DNA from: Pseudomonadales bacterium | Lineage (GTDB): Bacteria > Pseudomonadota > Gammaproteobacteria > Pseudomonadales > Azotimanducaceae | Reading direction: 5' to 3' | Assembly (NCBI GenBank): GCA_016763855.1 | Contig: JAESSY010000039.1 | Coordinates: 1 to 40,594 of the forward strand | Length of the DNA stretch: 40,594 nucleotides | Part shown: positions 1 through 8,169 of the stretch, piece by piece | Position numbering within the stretch: position 1 is the first letter of the stretch | Layout: each line of letters starts with the position of its first letter | Made by a program: the position numbers and the translations under genes | The notes under the pieces: generated by a model | Seen by the model: only the letters and a program-made list of their open reading frames with translations | Told to the model about the DNA's origin: nothing | Database searches by the model: none

Positions 1-812
1 GAACCGCTACCCGCCGCAATCTCCCCATTGCCTGTTATAAACATAAAACCAATCATCCCAAATATGAGAACTCCAAGCGGAACCAGCATATATCTTGGCT
101 TACTGGGACCCACTTCTAACTCAACATCACTAACGCTTTCACTGTTTTTACTGTGTTTAAGGGGCCCGTATACTTTCCCGGTATAAGATGTGTAGAAAAC
201 CAAAAGAAGTGTAAAAACCGCATAGAAGTTGTAGGGAACAGAACCCCAAAGCACTTCAATGATCGACACATTAAATTCGTAGTTACTCAGCAAGGCTAAT
301 ATATATGCGCCCCAACCGTTTAGCAGTATAAGTATGCTGATAGGCGCAGCGGTACTATCGATAATATAAGCAAGCCGGGCACGACTCATGCCAAACTTAT
401 CAAATAACCCTCTGGACAAGATGCCTGATGTGAGAATGCTCAAGTTACTTTCTACAAAAACAGCACATCCGACAGCACTCGCGAGGAGCGCTGATCGACG
501 TTCATTCTTTGCGATACCCCAATCAATAAGCGCTTTTACCAAAGCCGAGACTCCGCCGGATTGTTGGATAAAGGCAAGTAAGGCCCCTACCATCAAACTA
601 AACATCAACAAACGAGTATTACCAATGTCTGAGAAGACTTCAGCAATTCTCTCCAAAGCGCCTAACCAAGCTGTTCCCGTTCCGAGGATCGTTGACTGAC
701 CAAGCAGCCATTCAGAAAGAAATATTGCGAGAAACAAAGCCAGTATGACTTCCTTTTTCCACAGTACAATGACAATGGCCAAAATGGGCGGGAGTATTGA
801 AAGCCACTCCAT
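1..812 (-). CDS. NhaC-family Na+/H+ antiporter, N-terminal part (runs off the left edge)
   Basis: Reading the minus strand from the ATG at 812 gives about 270 residues that remain open at the window edge, so the C-terminus is missing. The protein starts MEWLSILPPILAIVIVLWKK and is a series of hydrophobic segments with short polar loops, as in NhaC-superfamily inner-membrane antiporters, which exchange Na+ for protons or organic acids. The segment FVESNLSILTSG (about residues 120-131) and the following RARLAYIIDSTAAPIS fit this family. A strong ribosome-binding site (AGAGGAG) lies just upstream of the ATG, which fixes the start. The gene diverges from the DUF4426 gene across 214 bases. Family placement is fairly sure; the exchanged substrate cannot be told from sequence. 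Confidence 0.8.
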   Translation of the reverse strand, partial: MEWLSILPPILAIVIVLWKKEVILALFLAIFLSEWLLGQSTILGTGTAWLGALERIAEVFSDIGNTRLLMFSLMVGALLAFIQQSGGVSALVKALIDWGIAKNERRSALLASAVGCAVFVESNLSILTSGILSRGLFDKFGMSRARLAYIIDSTAAPISILILLNGWGAYILALLSNYEFNVSIIEVLWGSVPYNFYAVFTLLLVFYTSYTGKVYGPLKHSKNSESVSDVELEVGPSKPRYMLVPLGVLIFGMIGFMFITGNGEIAAGSG

Positions 813-1026
813 TTATCGCTCCTCTGATTTTAATATTTTTATTCGAGTACGATTAGGATAATCTTTCTCGGCCAAGCTATCAATAAAGGGATAGGTTCAG
901 GAGCTTAAGTTGTTGTGAGTGCGCACAAGAACGTAGAACAAAAATTTAGATTAAAAGAGCTGCGCATCAAAGTTCAAAAACCATTAGAATCGCACTAGCC
1001 TGTTCTTTATCGAACTTTATTACTTT

Positions 1027-1440
1027 ATGAAATACCGCATCTCCATTTTCTGTCTCTTCCTTAGCCTTACTCAAAATAGTCTGGGAGGTAGTGTCGAATG
1101 GCAGGGTTATGTCATTCACTACACCACGCTGAATAGCATGCTCATCCCGCCTGCCGTGGCAAAGGCTCATGATATTGTCAGATCTGAACGCAGGATCGTC
1201 ACCAATATCACGATTCGAAAAGACAATGAAGCTGTTAAGGCGTCGGTAAAAGGGTATACCACAAATTTATTTGGGCAAATTTTTACAATGAGCTTTGATC
1301 AGGTAGAAGAACCGAAAGCAATCTACTACTTGTCCAATCAACTCATTGACGAAAGAGACATCCTAGATTTTGAAATCGACATCTCACCTTCAGGGCTAGA
1401 GCAATCTTACATTCTGGAATTTAGACGACAATATTTTTAG
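1027..1440 (+). CDS. DUF4426 exported protein
   Basis: A 137-residue protein with an N-terminal signal peptide (about residues 1-20, hydrophobic core ISIFCLFLSL) and a secreted domain beginning EWQGYVIHYTTLNSMLIPP. This matches the DUF4426 family, which in Pseudomonas lies between metW and rdgB. Here rdgB follows 26 bases downstream, so the link to rdgB is kept, but metX/metW are not upstream. The function is not known. The ATG has only a weak ribosome-binding site, but the signal peptide directly after it supports the start. An ORF on the other strand over 967-1170 is a shadow. Confidence 0.8.
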   Translation: MKYRISIFCLFLSLTQNSLGGSVEWQGYVIHYTTLNSMLIPPAVAKAHDIVRSERRIVTNITIRKDNEAVKASVKGYTTNLFGQIFTMSFDQVEEPKAIYYLSNQLIDERDILDFEIDISPSGLEQSYILEFRRQYF

Positions 1441-1466
1441 CGCAAACAGACTCAATAGGTCCATAT

Positions 1467-2054
1467 TTGAAAATAGTGCTGGCCAGCAATAACGCCAAAA
1501 AACTCATCGAACTTCAAGCAACGCTACCCGCGTCCTATGAGCTTCAAGCTGCCGGAGAGTATGACAGTCCAACAGAAAGCGGAACGACATTTGTTGAAAA
1601 CGCCATTATAAAGGCGCGTTATGTTTCTGAGCTTACGGGTTGCACGACGATAGCTGACGATTCAGGATTGGAAGTTAATTATCTTAGAGGGCAACCCGGT
1701 ATCTACAGTTCCCGTTTTGCAGGAGAACACGCGAGCGATGAAGACAATAATCAAAAGCTGTTAGCCGTCATGAAAGATGTTCCTGCAGACAAACGCCAGG
1801 CACGTTTTCGCTGCGTCATCGTCTTTCTAAGGTTCGCTTCTGACCCTATGCCCATTATTGCGAGTGGTACATGGGAGGGCACCATTCTAAATGAAGCCAG
1901 GGGTACAAATGGTTTTGGTTACGATCCCTTATTTTTCGTTCCAGATCTTGGTTTAGCATCCGCTGAACTTTCGCCCCAGCAGAAAAACCAATTAAGCCAT
2001 CGTAGCCAAGCCATCGCAGAGCTACACAGCTTGTTAACGCAAGAAACTGCTTAG
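1467..2054 (+). CDS. rdgB: XTP/dITP pyrophosphatase (non-canonical purine NTPase)
   Basis: A 195-residue HAM1/RdgB-family enzyme that hydrolyses dITP, dXTP and their ribose forms to monophosphates, keeping deaminated purines out of nucleic acids. The N-terminal SNNAKKLIEL motif (nucleotide binding), the central TIADDSGLEV segment with catalytic and metal-binding Asp residues, and the C-terminal GTNGFGYDPLFF and SHRSQAI motifs are all present. Length is normal. The start is a TTG giving MKIVLASNN, with a modest AGGT upstream. The hemW start follows three bases after the stop, so the two are probably co-transcribed. Confidence 0.95.
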   Translation: MKIVLASNNAKKLIELQATLPASYELQAAGEYDSPTESGTTFVENAIIKARYVSELTGCTTIADDSGLEVNYLRGQPGIYSSRFAGEHASDEDNNQKLLAVMKDVPADKRQARFRCVIVFLRFASDPMPIIASGTWEGTILNEARGTNGFGYDPLFFVPDLGLASAELSPQQKNQLSHRSQAIAELHSLLTQETA

Positions 2055-2057
2055 CAC

Positions 2058-3173
2058 ATGAGCATTCCACTTTCCCTGTATATTCACTTCCCTTGGTGCG
2101 TTAGGAAGTGTCCCTATTGTGACTTCAATTCTCATGAGACTAAAGGGGACATCCCCCAGAGCGCTTATATTGACGCATTGGTCTCAGACCTTAGAGCCTA
2201 TTTACCTGAATATGACGGACGTGAAATACAAACCATTTTTATGGGGGGAGGCACCCCCAGCTTGTTTAACGCCGAATCAATTAGTAATCTATTCGACAGC
2301 CTGAAAGCAGATCTGAGCTTTGCCGCTGATATCGAAATCACGCTGGAAGCTAATCCCGGCACAACGGACTATGAGAAATTTGAAGGATATTTTGAAGCGG
2401 GGATAAACAGACTTAGCATCGGCGTACAAAGTTTTGATAGCCAGCACTTGCATCAACTGGGTCGCATTCACTCTACCCACGATGTGTTCCAAGCACATCG
2501 AGCAGCTACACTTGCCGGGTTTACAAATATCAATATCGACTTAATGCACGGTTTGAACCAACAGACCCTAGATGGCGCGATGAACGATCTGAATGAAGCG
2601 ATCGCCTTAAAACCAACTCATATATCCTGGTACCAACTAACGATCGAACCCAACACGCAATTTTATAAAAATCCCCCTTCATTGCCGCAAGACGATTTAT
2701 TGTGGGACATTTACGAGCGAGGATTAGAGAGGCTGTCAGAAAACGGATTCTCTCGATATGAAGTCTCCGCATTTAGCCTTAAGAATCGTCGCTCCCGCCA
2801 TAACCTCAACTACTGGCTGTTTGGGGACTACATCGGTATTGGCGCCGGCGCTCACGGTAAGTTGACAACTAAATATGGTATAACACGAACCGCCAAGACC
2901 CGTATGCCAAAAGACTATCTTGCAAAGCAGCGTACTATAACCACCAAAGTTAACGAGGATGAAATTCCATTAGAGTTCTTAATGAACGCCTTACGATTGA
3001 GCGATGGATTTTCCTTTAGTCTCTTTACGCAGAGAACAGGACTAAAAGCAGAAGTGTTGGATGGATTTATTTCAGAGGGCGAACAAGCAGGGCTTATCGA
3101 AATTTCAAACCAAGAAGTAAAACCAACCCTTAGAGGCCTGCAATTTTTAAACGAGCTTTTAATGATGGTGTAG
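2058..3173 (+). CDS. hemW: Radical SAM protein HemW (heme chaperone)
   Basis: A 371-residue radical SAM protein of the HemW family, often mislabelled as oxygen-independent coproporphyrinogen oxidase. The cluster-binding CxxxCxxC motif is at Cys14, Cys18 and Cys21, followed by DFNSH. The glycine-rich GGGTPS (SAM binding), NIDLMHGL and the HNLNYW segment are all present, as is a C-terminal HemN-like region. HemW is thought to hold heme and deliver it to membrane respiratory proteins rather than make porphyrin. It follows rdgB directly, as in many proteobacteria, and converges with trmB. Confidence 0.93.
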   Translation: MSIPLSLYIHFPWCVRKCPYCDFNSHETKGDIPQSAYIDALVSDLRAYLPEYDGREIQTIFMGGGTPSLFNAESISNLFDSLKADLSFAADIEITLEANPGTTDYEKFEGYFEAGINRLSIGVQSFDSQHLHQLGRIHSTHDVFQAHRAATLAGFTNINIDLMHGLNQQTLDGAMNDLNEAIALKPTHISWYQLTIEPNTQFYKNPPSLPQDDLLWDIYERGLERLSENGFSRYEVSAFSLKNRRSRHNLNYWLFGDYIGIGAGAHGKLTTKYGITRTAKTRMPKDYLAKQRTITTKVNEDEIPLEFLMNALRLSDGFSFSLFTQRTGLKAEVLDGFISEGEQAGLIEISNQEVKPTLRGLQFLNELLMMV

Positions 3174-3205
3174 AAGGCTTTCTTTCAGTCTCAAAGCGCA
3201 GGCTG

Positions 3206-3868
3206 CTAGGATTGATTCTCGAAAGCAAAATCAAAGACTTCATGATCCAAACGTAAACCACGTCGTTCATATTTGGTTTCAACGCGATCGGGTATCTCAC
3301 ACGTACGCCAGCTTTGCATCACTTCTGAAATCGCTTCAGCATAGGGTGCCCAGTCAGTCGCGATATGTAGCACGGCACCAGATTTAAGCTTCCTCCCCAA
3401 GAGTTTAACAAAGTCATCATTAATCAGGCGACGTTTGTTATGTTTTTTCTTATGCCAGGGATCGGGGAAAAATATCTGGATCTTGTCTAGGCTACCGTCA
3501 GTAATACATTGATCTAAAACATCCTTAGAGTCTGCTCTATAGACACGAAGGTTTTTGAGTTCTGCGCCCGCCGCAAGTTGTAATAGGTGCCCAACCCCAG
3601 GTCTGTGAACTTCAACGCCGATAAAATTTTGATCTGGGTGTAGTTTCGCCATTTCGAAAAGCGAATCGCCCATACCAAAACCTATTTCTAAAACGGTTTC
3701 TTGCGCCATAACAAATGGATCAACCAATATCCCGTCTTCAATATTGAGCCCATAAACAGCCCACTGTTCTCCTAAGGCACGTTTCTGACCCGGAGTGATA
3801 CGACCATCCCGAAGAACATAGCTTTTGATCTCGCGCTTATTTAACTGCATTTGAAGTTCATCTTTCAT
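3206..3868 (-). CDS. trmB: tRNA (guanine-N7-)-methyltransferase
   Basis: A 220-residue SAM-dependent methyltransferase that makes m7G46 in the variable loop of tRNAs. It shows the SAM-binding EIGFGMGDS motif, the IQIFFPDPWHKKKHNKRR stretch that defines TrmB, and a C-terminal TKYERRGLRL motif typical of the family. The start used is the ATG at 3868. The ribosome-binding site there is poor because the upstream bases are a 14-bp tandem duplication; an in-frame ATG six codons later is the alternative. It lies downstream of the DUF423 gene on the same strand and is convergent with hemW. Confidence 0.94.
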   Translation of the reverse strand: MKDELQMQLNKREIKSYVLRDGRITPGQKRALGEQWAVYGLNIEDGILVDPFVMAQETVLEIGFGMGDSLFEMAKLHPDQNFIGVEVHRPGVGHLLQLAAGAELKNLRVYRADSKDVLDQCITDGSLDKIQIFFPDPWHKKKHNKRRLINDDFVKLLGRKLKSGAVLHIATDWAPYAEAISEVMQSWRTCEIPDRVETKYERRGLRLDHEVFDFAFENQS

Positions 3869-3869
3869 T

Positions 3870-3897
3870 ATAGCTCAGAAGGAATAGCTCAGAAGGA
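3870..3897. repeat. Perfect 14-bp tandem duplication at the DUF423/trmB junction
   Basis: The unit atagctcagaagga occurs twice head to tail (3870-3883 and 3884-3897). The copy at 3884-3897 carries the stop codon of the DUF423 gene, and the other copy repeats that stop triplet 14 bases closer to trmB. The duplicated bases form the whole spacer in front of the trmB start, which therefore lacks a clear ribosome-binding site. Confidence 0.9.
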
Positions 3898-4269
3898 ATT
3901 GTTCCGCCAAATACCGATAGTTAAAAAACACCATCCAATAATGAGACAAAGGCCACCTATAGGGGTAATTGGACCAAGCCACTTCATACCAGTCATCGCT
4001 AACAGATATAAACTACCGCTAAAAAGGAAGATGCCTAGCGTAAAACTATAGGCTGCATACTCAAGACTCCAATGTTTACCCCATTGCTGAATAAAAAGGC
4101 AACAGATCAATAACGCTAAAGTATGTGTCATCTGGTAATTCACACCTGTTTCAAAGGCATGCATCATCCTTTCATCGAGCTTCCCACGAAGGCCGTGAGC
4201 ACCAAAAGCACCCAAGACAACACTAACGAGACCGCTGATACCAGCGAAAATAAAGATTACTTTAAGCAT
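3889..4269 (-). CDS. DUF423 small inner-membrane protein
   Basis: A 126-residue protein with four predicted membrane helices. It begins MLKVIFIFAGISGLVSVVLG, followed by the conserved AFGAHGLRGKL that marks the DUF423 (YgdD/YwdK) family; the end carries PITPIGGLCLIIGW. The biochemical role of this family is unknown. It lies between rpoH and trmB on the same strand and may be co-transcribed with trmB. Length is normal for the family. Confidence 0.88.
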   Translation of the reverse strand: MLKVIFIFAGISGLVSVVLGAFGAHGLRGKLDERMMHAFETGVNYQMTHTLALLICCLFIQQWGKHWSLEYAAYSFTLGIFLFSGSLYLLAMTGMKWLGPITPIGGLCLIIGWCFLTIGIWRNNSF

Positions 4270-4336
4270 AATCTTTTCAAAAAAGACCTCGTCAATATAG
4301 TTTTGTTAGAAGAGATTTGACGCGTTAAGAAATGCT

Positions 4337-5185
4337 TCAAGCTTCCATTTGCTTGCGCAACTTCTTAATTGCATTTTGTTCAAGTTGGCGAATTCGTTCA
4401 GCAGACACGCCAAATTCAGCGGCGAGTTCATGCAGTGTAGATTTCTGATCCATCAACCAGCGTCTGCGAATAATTTCTTGGGCTCGGTCATCCAGTGTGC
4501 CCATCGCACCAAACAGTTCCTTTTTATCACCGAGGGACTTCGTCTGAATTTCGACAAGTTCCGCAGGATTACTGGTCGGATCATCAAGAAACCTTGAAGG
4601 ACTGAGAAAATCCTCGTCATCATCACCTCCCGCATCGAAAGCTTCGTCATGAGAGGATAGGCGCCCCTCCATTAAGCGAACGTGATGAGGCTCTACACCG
4701 AGTTTTTCAGCAATAGACTTAACTTCCTGCTCGTTCATCCAGCCTAGGCGCTTTTTGGAGCTCCGTAAATTGAAGAAGAGCTTTCGCTGAGCCTTTGTCG
4801 TCGCAACCTTTACGATGCGCCAATTTTTTAGAATAAACTCGTGCATTTCAGCTTTGATCCAATGCACAGCAAAGGAAACAAGGCGAACACCAAATTCTGG
4901 GTTGTATCGGCGTACCGCTTTCATCAAGCCAACATTACCTTCCTGAATTAGATCTGCTTCAGACAATCCATATCCTGAATAAGAACGTGCAACATAGACA
5001 ACGAACCTTAAATGGGCCATCACCAGACGACGTGCTGCATCGACATCTCCATCGTAATAGAGTTGCTCACCCAATGCTTTTTCTTCCTCAACACTTAGCT
5101 GGGCTATGCTGTTAACTGCCTGGATATACCCCTCAAGGTTCCCCCCTGGTGAAAGTATCTCAGCTGCTAGTATTTCTTTAGCCAT
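4337..5185 (-). CDS. rpoH: Heat-shock sigma factor sigma-32
   Basis: A 282-residue group 3 sigma factor that directs RNA polymerase to heat-shock promoters. Region 2 is seen as [32 protein letters not shown] in overlapping parts (about 59-90). The RpoH-specific box QRKLFFNLR is at residues 133-141, which separates it from RpoD and RpoS. Region 4 with its helix-turn-helix ([20 protein letters not shown]) closes the protein. It follows ftsX on the same strand after about 207 bases, the usual ftsYEX-rpoH order. That upstream stretch probably holds its promoter, but I could not pick convincing hexamers. Confidence 0.96.
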   Translation of the reverse strand: MAKEILAAEILSPGGNLEGYIQAVNSIAQLSVEEEKALGEQLYYDGDVDAARRLVMAHLRFVVYVARSYSGYGLSEADLIQEGNVGLMKAVRRYNPEFGVRLVSFAVHWIKAEMHEFILKNWRIVKVATTKAQRKLFFNLRSSKKRLGWMNEQEVKSIAEKLGVEPHHVRLMEGRLSSHDEAFDAGGDDDEDFLSPSRFLDDPTSNPAELVEIQTKSLGDKKELFGAMGTLDDRAQEIIRRRWLMDQKSTLHELAAEFGVSAERIRQLEQNAIKKLRKQMEA

Positions 5186-5334
5186 ATATTCGGTAAAGCC
5201 CTTTTGTTAATTCGTCGCATCTATTTTAGATCGATGCTTTTAGTCGATGCCTCTATTTGCTGCTTGAAATAATCATCTCAATACGAGACATCTGAAATAG
5301 CGGGTTGCGGAGTTTAGCATCCAAATCCAAATAC

Positions 5335-5398
5335 ACCTAATTCAGCTCAATCAGACCTAGCCTAAGACTAGACTAGTTTCTATTGCCCGGAATTAGGT
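5335..5398 (-). other. Inverted repeat spanning the ftsX stop codon
   Basis: The 9-bp arms acctaattc (5335-5343) and gaattaggt (5390-5398) are perfect complements separated by 46 bases. The right arm carries the ftsX stop codon. There is no run of T on the minus strand after the stem, so a simple intrinsic terminator is not shown; it may be an mRNA 3' structure. Confidence 0.4.
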
Positions 5399-6370
5399 CG
5401 GTTCTATTTGATGTAAATGCCGTCCTACGGCAATTCCTGCGCCAAGAACCCCAAGAAATGCTCCAGAGGCCAGTAAAATCAAAGTCTCGACGAACCCGAG
5501 GCCCACCAAGTAAAATTCATTCTGATAGGAGTGAAGTAACCTTTCTATCGGGCTTGATAGAAAAATAAGGCTAATTTGGACCATCAACCAAGCAAATAGT
5601 GCGCCCCCGAGTCCGTACCAGAACCCCAAGTAGAGGAAGGGTCTACGCACAAAACTATCTGTACCCCCTACCAGTTTCACCACCTCAATCTCAGCTCGGC
5701 GATTTTCAATCGCAAGCCGTATGGTGTTTCCAATGGATAACAAAACACCCAGGCCAAGAAAAACACTCAGCGCGGTCACAAATCGTTCTCCCAGTGCCAA
5801 AATGGCAAATAATCGCTCTACCCAATCCAGATCAAAAGATACAGACTCAATGCTGGGTTGGTCAGCCAATTTAGTCACCAGTAGCTTTAAAGATGCGGGG
5901 CTCACTGCCTTGGGCTCGACTTCGATCACCGCTGGTAAAGGGTTAAAAGGCAGAGAGGATAGTACGTCTTTAAAACCCGACTGTGTTTGAAATTCGGCTA
6001 ATGCGGCTTCGGCAGTAATCAACTTGGCCGATGCGACAGCTTCGTTCTGAATCAAAGAATTCAAGAGCGTACTCGTTTCAGCTGCGCCCAGATCTGCTTT
6101 CAGATAAATACTAATACGAGGTTTACCCTGCCACTCACCGCCAAGTTGGTTAGCATTATTCAGCAATATATAAAGGATAAGGGGTAGGGCAAAAGCAATG
6201 CCAATGACTAGCCAAGTCATCAAACTGGCAAACCAGGTCTTAAATAGCTTAATCAACGTTTCAGTGCCTACCTTTTTATGGTTGGATAAGTAGGCTGCAA
6301 TGGAGAAGGTCTGAGACTGTACACTAGCACCGCCAACGGGCTTCGATGAGTTTTTCTTCAAAGCATTCAC
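5393..6370 (-). CDS. ftsX: Cell division protein FtsX
   Basis: A roughly 325-residue membrane subunit of the FtsEX complex, which couples ATP hydrolysis at the septum to activation of cell-wall amidases. It has a cytoplasmic N-terminus, a first helix around LMTWLVIGIAFALPLILYIL, a periplasmic domain that includes the conserved NQLGGEWQGKPRISIYL segment, and three further helices of the FtsX permease domain. I chose the GTG at 6370 because it overlaps the ftsE stop as GTGA and lies nine bases after AAGGG; a TTG at 6379 is the longer alternative. Translational coupling to ftsE is likely. Confidence 0.93.
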   Translation of the reverse strand: MNALKKNSSKPVGGASVQSQTFSIAAYLSNHKKVGTETLIKLFKTWFASLMTWLVIGIAFALPLILYILLNNANQLGGEWQGKPRISIYLKADLGAAETSTLLNSLIQNEAVASAKLITAEAALAEFQTQSGFKDVLSSLPFNPLPAVIEVEPKAVSPASLKLLVTKLADQPSIESVSFDLDWVERLFAILALGERFVTALSVFLGLGVLLSIGNTIRLAIENRRAEIEVVKLVGGTDSFVRRPFLYLGFWYGLGGALFAWLMVQISLIFLSSPIERLLHSYQNEFYLVGLGFVETLILLASGAFLGVLGAGIAVGRHLHQIEPT

Positions 6371-7017
6371 AATAAACAACCCTTAGAAAGGGTCAATTGT
6401 CGATAACCCAACTGCTTAACCAATTCCAGGTCATGACTGGCTATTAACACCGTGACGCCAACCTGATTGAATTGCTCAAACAGATTCATAATTTCCTTAG
6501 AGAGTTCTGGATCCAAATTCCCTGTAGGCTCATCCGCTAACAAGAGAGGGGGCTTATTCACGACTGCGCGGGCAATACCGACTCGTTGCTGTTCACCACC
6601 TGAGAGCGCAACTGGGTATTGTTTTTCTTTTCCACTTAAGCCGACCTTAGAGAGTGCTGCCCTTACCCGCCGCCCAATTTCTCGCGGCTGATGTCCCGAG
6701 ATTGTGAGTGGCAAGGCGACATTGTCAAAAACCGTTCTATCAAATAGAAGCTGGTGATTTTGGAAAACAACCCCTACCTTGCGACGTATTTGTGGAATGT
6801 GTCTTCTCGATAGCCGGTTGAGGTTAATACCATCGACAAATACCTGCCCCTGACTGGCTTTTTCCATCAGTATGATGAGCTTCATCAAAGTGCTTTTCCC
6901 CGCACCTGAATGGCCAGTCAAAAAAGCCATTTCCGCATCAGCCAATTCAAAATTAACGCGCGCGAGGGCCTCCCGCCCGCCAGGATATCGCTTGCTCACT
7001 TGGTCAAATTTGATCAA
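6367..7017 (-). CDS. ftsE: Cell division ATP-binding protein FtsE
   Basis: A 216-residue ABC ATPase partner of FtsX. Walker A is GHSGAGKS at residues 35-42, the signature is LSGGEQQ at 138-144, and Walker B with the following D-loop residues is LLLADEPTGNLD at 158-169. It binds the inner face of the membrane and links FtsX to the FtsZ ring. The start is a TTG with GGGAAGG upstream; an ATG five bases earlier is out of frame and hits a stop at once. It lies 12 bases after ftsY and overlaps ftsX. Confidence 0.95.
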   Translation of the reverse strand: MIKFDQVSKRYPGGREALARVNFELADAEMAFLTGHSGAGKSTLMKLIILMEKASQGQVFVDGINLNRLSRRHIPQIRRKVGVVFQNHQLLFDRTVFDNVALPLTISGHQPREIGRRVRAALSKVGLSGKEKQYPVALSGGEQQRVGIARAVVNKPPLLLADEPTGNLDPELSKEIMNLFEQFNQVGVTVLIASHDLELVKQLGYRQLTLSKGCLL

Positions 7018-7029
7018 TTCATGCCTTCC

Positions 7030-7977
7030 CTAATCTTTCTGCATACTATCTTCAAATAGCGCATCAACAAAATCATTCGCAACAAAAGGCCTCAGATCAT
7101 TTATTCCTTCCCCGACACCAATAAAGCGAATAGGAATTCCCAGTTGTTTCGCAATAGAAAAAATGACGCCTCCCTTCGCTGTACCATCAAGTTTGGATAT
7201 TGTCAGGCCAGTAATCTGAACCGCATCTTGAAAGTGCTTTGCTTGAGAAATCGCATTTTGCCCTGTACCGGCATCCAGAACGAGCATCACTTCATGGGGT
7301 GCATCTGGGTCAAATTTTGCGAGTACACGGCGAATTTTTGTCAGTTCATCCATGAGGTTCTTCTTACTCTGTAATCGCCCTGCGGTATCAGCAATCAATA
7401 CATCAACTTTTCTTGCATTGGCCGCTTCTAACGCATCATAAATGACAGAGGCGCTATCAGCACCGGTTCCCTGAGCAATTACATTTACATCGTTTCGCTC
7501 CCCCCATACCTTAAGCTGTTCTACTGCAGCGGCTCTATAAGTATCCCCAGCTGCCAATAGCACTGACTTGCCTTCTCCCTGTAACCTCTTGGCCAGTTTG
7601 CCAATCGTCGTCGTCTTGCCCGCTCCGTTGACACCCACCATAAGAATCACAAAGGGTTTATCGCTCACGGGGATTTCAAGCGCGCGTTCGGAGTTTTGTA
7701 AGAGCCCGGTTAATTCGTTCTTAAGGAGGCTAAAAAGTGCTTCTGCATCCCCAAGTTCATTTCTGGCAACTTTCTGAGTTAATAGATTAATAAGGTCTGT
7801 GGTGGCGCTCACCCCAACATCAGAGGTCAGTAGTAGCGTTTCAATTTCCTCAAACAAGGCTTCATCTATGACTTTACGCCCGAGAAATATGCGCCCCATA
7901 CCACTGGAAAATGAATCTCGAGTTTTGGACAATCCTGTTTTCAACCGGGACATGAAGCCTGTATCTTTCTCAACCAT
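7030..7977 (-). CDS. ftsY: Signal recognition particle receptor FtsY
   Basis: A 315-residue SRP-type GTPase that docks ribosome-SRP complexes at the membrane. P-loop GVNGAGKT is at 115-122, DTAGR at 197-201 and the base-specifying KLDG near 270. The protein is short for FtsY because the acidic N-terminal A domain of the E. coli protein is absent; it starts almost directly with the four-helix N domain and has a likely amphipathic MSRLKTGLSKTRDSF segment. The start ATG lies in a 16-17 bp duplication that also makes an out-of-frame upstream ATG. Confidence 0.95.
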   Translation of the reverse strand: MVEKDTGFMSRLKTGLSKTRDSFSSGMGRIFLGRKVIDEALFEEIETLLLTSDVGVSATTDLINLLTQKVARNELGDAEALFSLLKNELTGLLQNSERALEIPVSDKPFVILMVGVNGAGKTTTIGKLAKRLQGEGKSVLLAAGDTYRAAAVEQLKVWGERNDVNVIAQGTGADSASVIYDALEAANARKVDVLIADTAGRLQSKKNLMDELTKIRRVLAKFDPDAPHEVMLVLDAGTGQNAISQAKHFQDAVQITGLTISKLDGTAKGGVIFSIAKQLGIPIRFIGVGEGINDLRPFVANDFVDALFEDSMQKD

Positions 7978-8005
7978 TCTCTATTTCACCCATTCTCTAT
8001 TTTCA
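7974..8005. repeat. Tandem duplication of the ftsY start region, creating an overlapping mini-ORF
   Basis: The segment ccattctctatttcac at 7974-7989 recurs at 7989-8005 with one extra t. On the minus strand each copy carries AGAGAATGG, so the ftsY start codon and its leader were copied once. The upstream ATG opens a seven-codon ORF (MGEIENG, 7993 to 7970) whose end overlaps the true ftsY start in another frame. Confidence 0.85.
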
Positions 8006-8024
8006 CCGCTGCCTGTTTCAAGAA

Positions 8025-8038
8025 TTGTGATATCACAA
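8025..8038. promoter_or_regulatory. Perfect 14-bp palindrome between ftsY and rsmD
   Basis: The sequence ttgtgatatcacaa is its own reverse complement. It sits in the 192-base region between the divergent ftsY and rsmD genes, where both promoters must lie. It contains TGTGA and TCACA, but only two bases apart rather than the six of a standard CRP site, so I call it only a candidate operator. Confidence 0.35.
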
Positions 8039-8169
8039 AATGCGATACTACCAAAGGATTAACGCGATATTGACTAAACACGAATTATCCTGTGAATACA
8101 CCCACGAGGTAAAGTCTCTATATCAAAACTAAGCTAAAATATTCTAAACTCCCCAAATAAGGTTGGTCC

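Noticed and set aside
388-699. Plus-strand ORF of 103 codons
   Set aside because: It is antisense to the clear NhaC-type membrane protein and has no family features.
967-1170. Minus-strand ORF of 67 codons
   Set aside because: It overlaps the DUF4426 gene with its signal peptide and looks like a chance frame.
8070-8102. ttgact ... tgaata as a promoter for rsmD
   Set aside because: The -35 is fair but the -10 matches poorly at allowed spacing.
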